Origin: CBDANO01 sp965197665
GTDB lineage: Bacteria; Chloroflexota; Dehalococcoidia; Lucifugimonadales; UBA3495
Length of the DNA stretch: 64,000 bases
NCBI GenBank assembly: GCA_965197665.1
Contig: CBDANO010000005.1
Location: forward strand, 1,468,680 to 1,532,679
Direction: 5' to 3'
In this document: in pieces, positions 53,093 to 63,320 of the stretch
Layout of the letters: each line of letters opens with the position of its first letter
Position numbering within the stretch: the first letter of the stretch is position 1
Notes under the pieces: generated by a model
The model's database searches: none
What the model saw: the letters and a program-made list of their open reading frames with translations, nothing else
Told to the model about the DNA's origin: nothing
Position numbers and translations under genes: made by a program

Positions 53093-53686
53093 CGTCAACT
53101 CCCGGAGAATGTTTACGTGGCGTCCCCATGGTCCGGTGGCGCACTCGGTCAGGAGATGAGGGCGACGGCACAACGCGGGCATCGCTTTCCGTGGACCGAG
53201 CCGGTGGGCTCACTGCAGACCTTGCACATGGAACGCTACGGCCGCAGCCCCGGCAGGTACAGGCCTGCAGGCAGTGTCGCGCGTTCGCCGTTGCCCCTGA
53301 GCGGTGCAGCGGCGTGGTCATCCGGCTTCCTCATGCGCCCCTGTTCCCTGGCCTGAAGTCCCCTTGGAAATAACCGGGCTTCGCGCTTCTCTGCGGGCAT
53401 GTCAGGAGGTCCCGGTCAGTTGCCGCTCCAAGTCGCGGGGTAGCTACGAATCCTCGACGGTCACAGGGGATTGGAATCGCCTGAGTCCGTCTGCTAGTTC
53501 CCGGGAGCGGCCTTCGGCGGCGATGCGTTCCGCACCCGTTCAGTCGAACGTCCGCGGGTAGCGCATAGCGGCCGTGGTCCCAGAAGCCGAGTCTGCCCTC
53601 CAATATCTAAAAACCCTCGTACAGGGCATGGCTCTGGCCCAAGGGGCCCTTCATTCGTTCGGCAAAATACCCGGTGGCTTCTGTGC
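53093..53686. other. Region upstream of cas3 without a confident gene
   Basis: The cas3 promoter should lie here, but no good match stands out. A 26-codon minus-strand frame (53149-53229) has two CxxC pairs (CKVC, CPRC) but no ribosome site. Other frames of 60-90 codons overlap one another and show no known domain. Confidence 0.4.
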
Positions 53687-54343
53687 TCAACCATCCGAAC
53701 CTGACGGCTTCCGGGATTTCCGGCGGATCTTTTCGCTCATCTTCAAATCCAGCGGGTTACCGCAAACTCCGGTTTCACCGGCGCCCTGAAGCCGCCTGAT
53801 CCATTCAACAAACTTTTCTGCCACTTCTTCCGGAAAGTTGACTCGATAGCCCCGTCCTTCCTTGCATAGGTTGTATCCGCGGAATTCCGGGATTGGCGGT
53901 CCGTTGCCGCCCCAGTACATGAAGTCGTTACTGATCAAGACTCTGTCGACGCTGGTATCTTCCTACATCGTAGTAAATTCGCAGTGATATGCGGGGATAT
54001 GAAGCCACTCTCCTGAGACAGGGTCACGCCGGTACAGGTTGTCGCCGCAAGCCTCTTCCAGGCTCCCATCCAAGTCAGGGCGCTTGGCCCGAAAACGTAC
54101 GTCGTCCCAATACTCCAGAAACGTCAGAATTTCGGTTACACGCATTGCAAATGACAGGAATCCTCCCCGTCGTTTGCCCTTGGCGTTCGAGCCGGTGGCG
54201 ATTACCCAGTCGCCAATTTCAGCCCGACTGCGTATCGGAGGCTTGCAGCAGGCCAAAGTACATAAGCCGTGATACGGGTTCGGGGCGAATCCCGTATCCT
54301 CGCGCAGCACGTAAGAGTACAGTCTGGGGGTTGGACATTTCAT
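53687..54343 (-). pseudogene. Nmad2-type nucleotide-modification protein with an amber stop
   Basis: The frame starts at ATG 54343: RLYSYVLREDTGFAPNPYHGLCTLACCKPPIRSRAEIGDWVIATGSNAKGKRRGG, then AMRVTEILTFLEYWDD, KRPDLDGS and GDNLYRRD. It meets a single TAG at 53965-53963 and continues in the same frame EDTSVDRVLISNDFMYWGGNGPPIPE to RVNFPEEVAEKFVEWIRRL. This is the Nmad2 (nucleotide modification associated domain 2) pattern, linked by genome context to modified bases and phage or defence DNA. About 218 residues without the stop. Confidence 0.75.
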
Positions 54344-54601
54344 CAGGCACTATCCTTCTGACCCTGGCTTCCTCGTCAATCGCCCGGCCAACTCCAAGGA
54401 ACAACGGGCGCTCGCCTCGGGTCGCCGGATAACGGACTCGGGAAGGTGGCGATGGCGCAACCCGGCCGGGGCATGATGGTGCGGTTAGCATTTGCCGCAC
54501 TGGTTTAGATGGGTCCCACGGAGACAACACGGTTCCGTTTGCTTGTGGGGCGAGGAGTGGGGCCGGGAATAGCCAATACGCCATAAACAAAGGGAACCGG
54601 C
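54344..54601. other. Possible gene remnant upstream of the Nmad2-like gene
   Basis: A minus-strand frame includes RVRYPATRGERPLFLGVGRAIDEEARVRRIVPDE, which looks protein-like and ends near the Nmad2 start, but I do not recognise it. Its upstream part is cut by the IS630-like element at 54602. Confidence 0.3.
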
Positions 54602-55811
54602 TAGTACCATGTCAGTGTGAAACCGATGGATAGATATGCCGAAGCTTGTTCCGGGCATCGGTGGTAGAGAATCTCCAGTCGATGGTTGCCCCAGCCTGAT
54701 TTCGTTCGGTCTCCAAGGCTGCGATTTCCCGTTTGAGCGATCCCTCATCTTCAATGCGGCGATTCAAACATTGGTTGCTGAAGACGCTGAACTCAATCTC
54801 TGCCATGTTGAGCCAACTCCCATGCTTGGGAGTATAGTGAAACTCCAGCCGTTGGATCACCCGTCTGGCCTCCTTTGGCTCAAAGGTCTCGTACAGGGAG
54901 GCGGCTCTATGGGTGTTCAGGTTGTCCAGCACCACTCGGACCTTCTCCGCTTCAGGGTAAGCAGTATCCGCCAGCCAGCGCATCTGATGGGCGAAGTCTT
55001 CCATGGTGCGACGCCCGGTCACTGCCACACGCCTCCAGCCCGCCAACGGCTCACAAATCATGAACAAGTTCCGGGTCCCGTTGCGCTGGTACTCGTAATC
55101 AAACCGCTCCCGCCGTCCCGCCTTGGCCGGGATGGGCTCCCGCTTCTCCGACACCAACTGCTTTGGAGGTCTCGTCGAAACAGGCTACGGGCCGCTTGGG
55201 GTCATAGGGTTCCGCGTAGAGGTCCAGCACGTCCTCCATGCAGGCTACGAACTCGGCGCTCACCTTGGGGATGCACCACTCCTTCTTCCGCCACGGCTTT
55301 GAGTTCGTTTTTTTCAACACCTGCCTGACCGTCTCCCGGGAGATGGAGCCGGTCAACTCCAGTTCCACCGCCTGGTCGGCAAGCAATCGCAACGTCCAGC
55401 GGGCGTGGCCTTCCGGGGGCGCGCTGCAGGCCACGGCCACCAGGTGGGCTTCCTGCTTTCCATCCAGTTTGCGCCGTTGCCCCGGCCGCGGCAGGTCATC
55501 AAGGGCGCGCTTCAACCCGCCTTCCACGAAACGCTGCCGCACCCGGCCCACCGTGGCGGGACCCACCATCAGAGCTTCCGCCACCTGCTGGTCGGTAAGG
55601 CCTTCATCGGCTTTACACCAAATCAAAGACCGCTTCACTTTACGTCCCGAGGATTTGCCGCGCCGGGTAATACCCAACAGATGTTCCCGCTCTTCTCGGG
55701 TCAAGTTCACTCGATATAACTTGGCAGGCATTCCCCCCACCCCCCACAATCAAAGAATGCCTCAATTATATACTTTCTTATATTTATCAAAAATAGCCGG
55801 ACACGGTACTA
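54602..55811. mobile_element. IS630-family element at a TA target
   Basis: Bounded by TA dinucleotides at both ends, with inverted ends TAGTACCATGTCAG (left) and TAGTACCGTGTCCGG (right, read inward). Target-site TA duplication is the IS630 hallmark. It inserted between the large GTPase gene stop and the remnant upstream of Nmad2. Confidence 0.8.
54612..55731 (-). pseudogene. IS630 transposase split by a one-base insertion
   Basis: The N-terminal frame (from ATG 55731) has two HTH regions (TDQQVAEALMVGPATVGRVRQRF; SISRETVRQVLKKTNSKPWRKKEW) and the first Asp in VACFDETSK. The sequence CTCCAAAGCAG has one A too many; with CCAAG the frame continues QLVSEKREPIPAKAGRRERFDYEYQRNGT to the second catalytic site VVLDNLNTHRAASL and the Glu in HYTPKHGSWLNMAEIEFS. 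Both frames overlap at 55099-55157. Confidence 0.85.
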
Positions 55812-55835
55812 GAGCCATGCGCTTTTGGTGTGGGT

Positions 55836-58151
55836 TCAGCCGGTAGCGGCCGCAGATGCTGGCTTGGCTATTCCATCCACCGAACCACCGGCGTCCTGAA
55901 CCGCATCGCCGACAATCTGGATGATTTGGTTCAGAAACTCTTGCGCCGTTGAATCCAGCACCGAGGTGATGGAGGGCGCCGCTGCGTCATAAATCCGGTT
56001 CATCTCCCTCGCCCTTTCGTGACTGGACCCGGTGCCGCTGAAGCCAAAGGCGGTTCGCCAGCCGGGCGAGTGCGCGGTGATTAGACGCCGCTCTGCCAGT
56101 GCATGGATGCTGCTGAACACACTCTGCCGTATTTCGTCGATGGCAGCCTGGCTTTCGTCCTCGTTCGCCGGGAGCCTGGTCCAGGCCGGTGGGACTATCC
56201 AACCAGAGGGATATGCTGGTTTGCAACTGGCGAACCAAGTCGGCAACTGGTCTCAGTCCGTTGTATTCATCGTCCCACCGGTTTGCGATGCGCCGGCACA
56301 AAGCTTTCACCCTGCCCCAGTGCTCCTTGCGGATACCCTCGTGATAGTTGAGGCCAAGTCTCCCCCGCCATGGATCTTTGAACCCGTCGGCAGCGTCCCG
56401 CAGAGCAAGTTCCAGGCGGGCTATGTTGTACAGAGGCGCAACGTCAATCAGTTCGGCGGGTTCCGAGGACAGTTGCATCAGCTCCAGCAAATCCCTGCAT
56501 TCCTTTTATGAATCCCGATGGGATTTTCCCTGTGGGCCTATGCAAACCGCCCAGGTAAAAGTCTCTGTTTTCCAGCCGCCTCTCCAGAACTTCCGCTACC
56601 GGAGCGCCCAGGGTTTCGCGGAGGCTGGCAACAGCATTACCGATCGAGGCGCGGACGTGGTTTCGCCTCTGGGTATAACTGGTGAGGTTATCGCCCTTCA
56701 CTTGATCAAAATGCGTGAATGCGATGGCCAGTTTGTGCCCGTGGCCGCCGGTGCCCACTGCTCGCAGGAGTTCCAGGGAGGCGGCCTGCAACGGGGACTG
56801 GGCAGTGTCCACCAGCAGAATCATATCCACGTCAGGGAACTTTTCCGTAACTTTGGTGGACACGCTGGTTGCTTCCTTCGCCGAATGTCCCAGGCCTTCG
56901 CCGTCCAAAAGCACCAGTTGCCGGTCATCGTCCTGCAGTTCCATTGCGGCCGGACGGAATGGTCCACGCACCCGGATGCCGTCAACCAGTGAGGTGAGCA
57001 GCCTCCCGAACTGCTGGTCGTGATTGCTGCTGAACCAACGGACCTGTTGCAGGAAGGTATCTCGGGCATCCTCTTTGTAGTGCCAAAGGGTGGGCCAGCC
57101 CGTTGCACTGCGTTCAAAGGCGCCCGCTTCGATCTGATCGAAGCGCTCGGCGAGAACATCCATGATGTCTAGAGAGAGTTGGGCCGAAACCTTGGTTTTC
57201 GTACAGCGCGTCAGTGAAGCTTTCCAGCCATTCCTGACGTTGGTTGGCGTTGTTCAAAACATCAAAGTCGTCTCTCTCCTGCGCCACCTGCTCACGTACC
57301 GTCGTCGCCACTCCTTTAATGCGGTCCACGAACTCATGCAACCGGCGATTGTTACTGGAGATCTCGTTGCGGCCGACAGTTTCGTCCTCGGGCAAGGCAT
57401 CCGTTTCAGGCGACTCGTCCATGTCCTCGAAGGCCATTTCATACTCATCGTCCATCCCTTGCCCCGGCTGCTCCTGTTGCCAGGAGCCCAGCGGATAGGA
57501 GAGGCGGAACCGCTGTTCCCGGTGCTCAAGCAGAGCCTCGGCGATTCTCGTATCACTGTGCCCCCGGACCACGCTTTCGCACGTCGCTTCCAGACACTCG
57601 TCAACGGCGCAGCGAACCTCGTGTTCGGTCATGAAGGTTATCGCCGCTTTGAATGGCTTGGCTCCGGTGACTATCTCAATGTCCGCCGTTGTGGTCTTTG
57701 CCGTCGACGTTGATGGAAACCGGTCAAGCTTGGGGTCTGAACCGATCAGTTGGCGCAGCAGGGTGGTCTTGCCCGCTCCAGTAGCGCCGACCAACATCAC
57801 CCTGGCGTAGCCTTCTTGGGGAGTGGGCAGAGGCAGAGCGTTCTCCCGCAGGTCTTTGGATCTGATCTTGCCGACTTCGATGCCGTCGAAGAAGGCCGCG
57901 ACTATAACGCCAGCAAACTGCTGTTCGGCTGCGGGGCGCCGGTCCAGGCTCCACCAAGACGGGTCAGAGAGCAACGTGTCGAGTTGGCCCACCAGCCGGT
58001 CGGCTTCAGCATCGTCCGTCGTGCCCAAGCCCCGTCGTACCTTCAATCCAAATTTGCCGCGAGCGTCGGTGCGACGCGGGTGGTTGAAAGTCACACTCCA
58101 GCCGGGGCGGCTGGTGCGGCTCTTGCTTGCCTTGTATATTGTTGTTGCCAT
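55836..58151 (-). pseudogene. Large dynamin-like/AAA GTPase gene with three frameshifts
   Basis: Four consecutive frames read as one protein of about 770 codons. Residues 1-90 resemble an integrase Arm/AP2-like DNA-binding domain (GWSVTFNHPRRTDARGKFGLKVRRGLGTTDDAEAD). A P-loop GTPase follows: VMLVGATGAGKTTLLRQLIG (G1), LVLLDGEGLGHSAKE (G3-like DxxG), and IAFTHFDQVKGD (G4-like). The rest is helical. Frame changes occur near 57165 and 56190 (CCC runs) and near 56510 (AAAAGGAA). It has a good promoter and ribosome site. Possibly a defence GTPase; function unknown. Confidence 0.65.
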
Positions 58152-58187
58152 GGTTTCTCCCTCGCGTTGTTCATTGTTGTACGCATC

Positions 58188-58216
58188 ACAATATGCCTAA
58201 TTCGAGTGTATGTCAA
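58188..58216 (-). promoter_or_regulatory. Putative promoter of the GTPase gene
   Basis: Minus strand TTGACA (58216-58211), a 17-base spacer, then TATTGT (58193-58188), about 37 bases before the ATG. Confidence 0.6.
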
Positions 58217-58299
58217 GGCTTTTTGGTACAACGTAGAACAACGCCCCGTTGGGACGGAAATAAATTGCTCGAGCTAAATCTTGCCACGGTTGCGACTGT

Positions 58300-58725
58300 T
58301 TACTTCAGCGCTCCGAGGCTCGTATCGCACCTATTGCCTGCTGGAGGTTATCCGGGCCGGAGACGTCCTCGTGGTGATCGCGCTGGACCGGCTGGGACGC
58401 GACACGCTGGGGCTCTTGGAGCTGAAGGTGCTGGATATGCCGGTGGACGGCCAGGACGTGGCCGGTGGCGGATAGCTGATCGCTCTGGTCACCACTGGAG
58501 GGGCAGCCATTGAGCGGGCCAACATCAGCCGGCGGACGAAGCAGGGGCAGGGGCGGGGCCCGGGCTGAGGGCAGCTGGCCGGAGGCGCTGGAGCACTCTT
58601 TGGGGGAATGCGCACCATCAACGGATGAGGAAGGATCTGGGCATTTCCCTGGCCTAAATCGCGCAGCGTCAGGGAGTGTCGGAATCGCTGGTGCGGCGGG
58701 TCCTGAAGGTTGAGGATGTGTAGGC
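58300..58725 (+). pseudogene. Serine resolvase relic
   Basis: Fragments of a small serine recombinase in order: YCLLEVIRAGDVLVVIALDRLGRDTLGLLELKVLD (the LDRLxR part of the catalytic domain), a damaged stretch, ERANISRRTKQGQGRG (the ERxxIxxRTK helix), and an HTH tail LGISLA, stop, IAQRQGVSESLVRRVLKVEDV. The catalytic Ser region is not found. Several stops and shifts make it non-functional. Confidence 0.65.
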
Positions 58726-59193
58726 GCTGCCGACGACTGGCCTCGGCGACTGCCTTCAAGAATGGCTGGGGTTAGACTCATGGAGAAAGTGGAGGGCGGA
58801 TTCACACAAGAAATGTTGTAAATATTTATTCTGGTGGAGGTTTGGATAAATTCGCCGGTGTCTTTCATTTCACAGAGAAGTTGAGACGCTGGCCTATCAG
58901 CCGACGGGTATATTTTCTGGATTCTCTTGGAGATGCTGGCTGGGTTGCCTGGCTGAGTCCTTGTGGTTCGGCTACGTTGTGATTCAGGCGAGTTGAGTTA
59001 GGCTGATCTCGTTAGGTTCGCCGACGGACGTGCTTCGTGGTCTGCGATGTCAAAACTAAAGCCAAGGTGGGATCTACATTTGCTGGGCGCTGGAGATTGG
59101 TCTAGGCGACACAGTGAAATTCTTCCACTTTCCTTGGAAAGCGGTTGTGTGCCGTCGATTGGCTTCCCGGATATGCGCATTTCATCTGGGAAT
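58726..59193. other. Non-coding region left of the IS1380-like element
   Basis: No gene or recognisable fragment seen; AT content is higher than in the flanks. Confidence 0.4.
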
Positions 59194-60894
59194 TAGCCCC
59201 AATCCACCGAAGGGATGATCGTCGCGGCGTGGTGAAGGGGTAAGAAAGTGCTCCTGTGCTTCTGGGATAATGGTTTTCGAGAGAGGAAACCGACCAGAAA
59301 CAAGGAGCACCCAACAGATGCTACCACTTGAGGACCCCGACCGCATCCAAATAGCCTTCGACGACCACCGCCTGGTCAACAATGCCGGGCTGCTCCTTCC
59401 GGCCACTCTGGCCCAGCACGTGGGCCTGCGTGAACTCGTTGACCGTCACCTCGACCTCGGGCATGCGCCGGGGCGGGCGAACGCGGGAGACAAGATGCTG
59501 ACGCTGGTGGCCTCGGCGCTGGCGGGCGGCGACTGCATTGACGACGCCGATGCGCTGCGTGCGGGGGGGACCTCCTCGGTGCTGGGGTGCACGGTCAAAG
59601 CGCCCTCCACCCTGGGGACGTTCCTGCGCAGCTTCCGGTGGGGCCATGTCCGCCAGCTGGACCGGGTGAGCCGGGAGCTGCTGGCCCGGGCCTGGGCCGC
59701 CGGTGGTGGACCCAGCGACGGGCCGCTGACCATCGACCTGGACTCCACCATCTGCGAGACCTACGGGTTGGCCAAGGAGGGGGCGCGACACCATGGCTAC
59801 ACCGGCAAGCGAGGCTATCACCCGCTGCTGGCCGTGGCCGCTGGAACCGGCGACGTGCTGATGTCCCGGCTGCGCGAGGGCCGCGCCAACACCGCTCGCG
59901 GCGCCGCCCACTTCCTGCGGGAGACCGTGGGACGGGTGCGCCACGCTGGGGCCAAGGGGCAACTCACGGTGCGGGCCGACAGCGGTTTCTACACCCACGC
60001 CGTGGTCGCCGTCTGTCGCAAGACGAAGGTCCGCTTCTCCATCACCATCCGCCAGCGTGCCAGCCTGCGCAATCTCATTGAAGCCATACCCGAGGCGGAC
60101 TGGACGCCCATCCCTTACTGGATGGACGGCGCCGCCGACGTGGCCGAGACCGCTTACACTCTCTTCGGGAGCAAGCCCGATGCCGCGCCGGTGCGGCTCA
60201 TCGTCCGGAGGGTGAAGCCCGCGCCCGGTTCCCAGCTGGCCCTATTCGCCAGCTACAGCTATCACGGCTTCATCACCGACCGGGACGGGGATACCCTGCA
60301 ACTGGAGGCCGACCACCGCCGCCACGCCGAGGTCGAGAATGCCATCCGAGACCTCAAGTACGGCGTGGGACTCAATCATCTCCCGTCAGGCCGTTTCGCC
60401 GCCAACGCCGCCTGGCTGGCCGTCCAGGTGCTGGCGCATAACCTGGCCCGTTGGGCAGCGCGCATCGGTCTGGGCGAGCAACTGGTGACCACCAAGACCC
60501 TGCGGCGACGCTTCTTCTCTATGGCCGGACGGCTTACCCGCTCGGCGCGCAGACTCACTTTGCATCTTCCCAGGGGCTGGCCCTGGGCTGAGCAGGCCAC
60601 TCTCGCCCTGGCCCGACTGCGAGCCATCCCACTCCCAGCCTGACGGCGCTATCCGCAACCGACCCAACGCCTCCAAACTCGCATCCGCACGGTCCGCGAG
60701 TGCATCCTGCTGCGTCCGATCTCACTATCACGCGATTCCCAGCCTCCATAGACCGCTCTCCAGGCCCGGTCCGGCTACTGAAAACCCTCTGCCGTGTCAC
60801 ATCGGTCCCAATGGAACCCAGGCTTTCTCCCTTGTAGGCTCCCTCATCCCAATTTGCCCAGCCTTCACGCCTCCCATCGGTGGATTCGGGCTTA
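59194..60894. mobile_element. IS1380-family element
   Basis: Ends are inverted: left TAGCCCCAATCCACCGAAGG; right, read inward, TAAGCCCGAATCCACCGATGG. It encloses one intact transposase gene with about 120 bases on the left and 250 on the right. The flanking duplication was not resolved. Confidence 0.8.
59318..60643 (+). CDS. IS1380-family transposase, intact
   Basis: A 441-residue DDE transposase. It has VASALAGGDCIDDADALR near residue 70, LTIDLDSTICETYG (first Asp) near 145, LTVRADSGFYTHAVV (second Asp) near 225, and the DHRRHAEVENAIRDLKYGVGLNHLPSGRFAANAAWLAVQVLAHNLARW block with the catalytic Glu. ATG 59318 follows AAGGAG by about 11 bases. Intact and with intact ends, so potentially active, unlike most neighbours. 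Confidence 0.92.
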   Translation: MLPLEDPDRIQIAFDDHRLVNNAGLLLPATLAQHVGLRELVDRHLDLGHAPGRANAGDKMLTLVASALAGGDCIDDADALRAGGTSSVLGCTVKAPSTLGTFLRSFRWGHVRQLDRVSRELLARAWAAGGGPSDGPLTIDLDSTICETYGLAKEGARHHGYTGKRGYHPLLAVAAGTGDVLMSRLREGRANTARGAAHFLRETVGRVRHAGAKGQLTVRADSGFYTHAVVAVCRKTKVRFSITIRQRASLRNLIEAIPEADWTPIPYWMDGAADVAETAYTLFGSKPDAAPVRLIVRRVKPAPGSQLALFASYSYHGFITDRDGDTLQLEADHRRHAEVENAIRDLKYGVGLNHLPSGRFAANAAWLAVQVLAHNLARWAARIGLGEQLVTTKTLRRRFFSMAGRLTRSARRLTLHLPRGWPWAEQATLALARLRAIPLPA

Positions 60895-61041
60895 GGTTAG
60901 ACTGCTTCCCCGGGAGGGGGGCGTAGGGTTCCAAACCAAGAGCTATAGCTGTAACATTGACGGACAACGAATATCAAGCTCATACACCGCCCGCTACAAT
61001 CGGATGAATACGGCTCAGCGATGACCGAGGTATAGGGAATT

Positions 61042-62190
61042 ATGGATAGTTCGGACGCTGGTGTGAAGGCCTTGCCTCCTGTTGCCGATCTTGATGACGT
61101 GCAGGAGACCGGCTTGGAGGTCGAACTCGATGATGCGGATCGCATCACGAATCCGTTTGACCCGGAGCAAATAAAGATCCGTACACTTCCAATCGTCATA
61201 GGGCAAATGGTATCCCGAATAGGGTACGGCGAAATCGATCTTACCCCCGACTTCCAGAGACTCCGGGGGATATGGAACATCGAACGCAAAAGCCGTTTGA
61301 TCGAATCGCTTCTGCTGCGCATCCCGATACCTGTCTTCTATGTCGCTGCGCAAGAAAACGACAACTGGTCTGTCGTAGATGGCCTGCAAAGAATGTCAAC
61401 TATCGATGACTACGTAAATGGCAAATTCCGTCTCGAAAAACTAGAGTATCTGGTTCACTTAGAGCGGCTTACACACGACCAATTACCTCGACCCATGCAG
61501 CGGCGAATTAGTGAGACTCAATTGCTGGTGAACGCCATCGACCCTGGAACCCCGCCTGAGGTAATGTTCAATGTATTCTTGCGAATCAACACAGGTGGAA
61601 TGACCCTCAACGCGCAGGAAATCCGACATGCCCTCCACTCAGGGCCAGTTCGCCAGTTCTTGCAAAACCTTGCCGAGTCCGATGAATTCGTGAAAGCCAC
61701 AGTCGGCTCCGTAAAACCAACTCGTATGGCTGACCGGGAGTGCGTCCTCCGCTTCTTCGCATTCCATATAAGTCCACCTGAAGAGTACAGTACTGGCGAC
61801 CTCAACAGTCATCTCTCAGACGCTATGAAGAAGATCAACACTATGAGTTCCGATGAGCGCCTTGGTCTCGCCCGTGATTTCAAGAAGGCAATGACAGCCG
61901 CCCATGCCATTTTCGGAGATAATGCGTTCCGAAAACCGGGCGGGAGGTCTAGGAGCCCAGTCAGTCGAGCGTTATTTGAGGTGTGGAGTGTCCAGCTAGC
62001 ACGTTTTAGTCCTGAACAGATCGCCAATCTTGTACATCAACGCGAGGAAATAAACCAGAGGTTTGCAACTCTCATGTCTACAGACAGAGATTTTGAACGG
62101 GCTATCTCGTACTCCACAGGTCAAACTCGACGCGTGGAAAAGAGGTTCTCTGAAGTCGGGCTGCTGCTAGGAGACTTGGTCGAATGCTAA
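61042..62190 (+). CDS. DUF262 (GmrS-like N-terminal) protein
   Basis: A 382-residue protein with the DUF262 / ParB-sulfiredoxin-like fold: IGQMVSRIGYGEIDLTPDFQRLRGIWNIERKSRLIESLLLRIPIPVFYV (about 53-103), then the nucleotide-site motif VVDGLQRMSTI (a variant of DGQQRxTTL) and FLRINTGGMTLNAQEIRHAL. The GmrSD anti-phage enzyme has this domain at its N-terminus. No HNH nuclease domain (DUF1524) follows, so the effector may be another protein. It overlaps the next gene by 7 bases. Base composition is less GC-rich than the metabolic region. Confidence 0.85.
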   Translation: MDSSDAGVKALPPVADLDDVQETGLEVELDDADRITNPFDPEQIKIRTLPIVIGQMVSRIGYGEIDLTPDFQRLRGIWNIERKSRLIESLLLRIPIPVFYVAAQENDNWSVVDGLQRMSTIDDYVNGKFRLEKLEYLVHLERLTHDQLPRPMQRRISETQLLVNAIDPGTPPEVMFNVFLRINTGGMTLNAQEIRHALHSGPVRQFLQNLAESDEFVKATVGSVKPTRMADRECVLRFFAFHISPPEEYSTGDLNSHLSDAMKKINTMSSDERLGLARDFKKAMTAAHAIFGDNAFRKPGGRSRSPVSRALFEVWSVQLARFSPEQIANLVHQREEINQRFATLMSTDRDFERAISYSTGQTRRVEKRFSEVGLLLGDLVEC

Positions 62191-63320
62191 ACCACATTAC
62201 CTTGAGCCATTTCAAGTGCTTTCAGGAGCTGAACCTTGAATGCACGTCCCTGAATCTTTTATGCGGCGTCAATGCGATTGGGAAGAGCAGTGTTATCCAA
62301 GCACTCCTAGTGTTACGGCAGTCCTTTGAGACTGGAGAACTTCTGAACGGCAGGTTAGTTCTGGGTGGCACACATGCGGATATAGGTACGGGTTCGGACG
62401 TGTTGTTCGAGTATGCTGAACGCGATGAAGTAGGGTTTGCTCTTGAGAGCAATCGAGCTGAGAACACCTGGCAGCAATCTTTCGATTACTCACGAACGTC
62501 TGACCAATTGAGTTCGAAGCAACCTTGGGCCAGCGGGGCAACCTCGTACGTCTCCGAGGATTGGCAAGAAATACCTCCTTTCGGAGGGCAACTCGTGTAC
62601 GTCGGCGCGGAACGCCTAGGCCCCCGGAAGCTTTATCCTCTCTCCGATGTTCTGGCCCGTCGCCGAGAGTTTGGCCCAAGTAGTGACCATGCATTAAATT
62701 TTCTCCTCCACAACCAGGGCGAGACACTACCTGAAGAAGACCCTCGCTGTGGCCCCTCAGGGCGGCGACAGATTATCAGCGTTGTTGACGATTGGCTTCA
62801 AGATGTAAGCCCGGGTGCCCATCTTGAATTGGACGAAGTTCCGTCTGCTGATGCGGTGATTGCCGGATTCAGATTCGACCGACCAGGAGACGTCCGCTCA
62901 CGTAGGCATCGCGCGACTAACGTTGGATTCGGGTTATCTTACGTCCTTCCAGTTGTGCTGGCTTTACTATCACAACCAGGGACGCTGTGCTTAATCGAAA
63001 ACCCTGAGTCACATTTACACCCCCATGGCCAAGTAAAATTAGCCGAACTCGCCGCGCGTGCGGCCAAAGCCGGTGTCCAAGTGTTTGTTGAAACTCACAG
63101 CGACCATTTTATGGACGGGGTTCGGATGGCAGTCCGGGATGGAATCATCAGCCCTGAACAAGCTGCGTTCCATTACTTCGAACGTGAGGGCTCAAGAGCC
63201 GTGGTAAATTCCATACTAGTCGACTCAGATGGACGCTTGTCGCGGTGGCCAGCAGGGTTTTTCGACCAGCATGAAGAGAATCTGGTGAGACTGCTTGCCC
63301 CAAGGTCCCCAAATGCGTGA
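62184..63320 (+). CDS. DUF3696 AAA ATPase
   Basis: A 378-residue ABC/SMC-type ATPase. It starts LNHITLSHFKCFQELNLE with Walker A LLCGVNAIGKSSVIQAL (about 28-44), an ABC-like NVGFGLSYVLPVVLALL, Walker B GTLCLIENPESHLHPHGQ, and the switch His in VFVETHSDHFMDG. The C-terminal segment matches DUF3696. The OLD-family layout lacks its TOPRIM domain here. The ATG overlaps the DUF262 stop and the gene in turn overlaps the next one by 8 bases, so the three are likely translated together. Confidence 0.88.
   Translation: MLNHITLSHFKCFQELNLECTSLNLLCGVNAIGKSSVIQALLVLRQSFETGELLNGRLVLGGTHADIGTGSDVLFEYAERDEVGFALESNRAENTWQQSFDYSRTSDQLSSKQPWASGATSYVSEDWQEIPPFGGQLVYVGAERLGPRKLYPLSDVLARRREFGPSSDHALNFLLHNQGETLPEEDPRCGPSGRRQIISVVDDWLQDVSPGAHLELDEVPSADAVIAGFRFDRPGDVRSRRHRATNVGFGLSYVLPVVLALLSQPGTLCLIENPESHLHPHGQVKLAELAARAAKAGVQVFVETHSDHFMDGVRMAVRDGIISPEQAAFHYFEREGSRAVVNSILVDSDGRLSRWPAGFFDQHEENLVRLLAPRSPNA

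Noticed and set aside
53149..53229. 26-codon minus-strand frame with CKVC and CPRC
   Set aside because: Zinc-ribbon-like but very short, without a ribosome site or visible partner; kept only as a remark under the region.
55099..55157. Programmed frameshifting in the IS630 transposase
   Set aside because: The site CTCCAAAGC is not a classical slippery heptamer and the needed shift is +1; a simple extra A is more likely.
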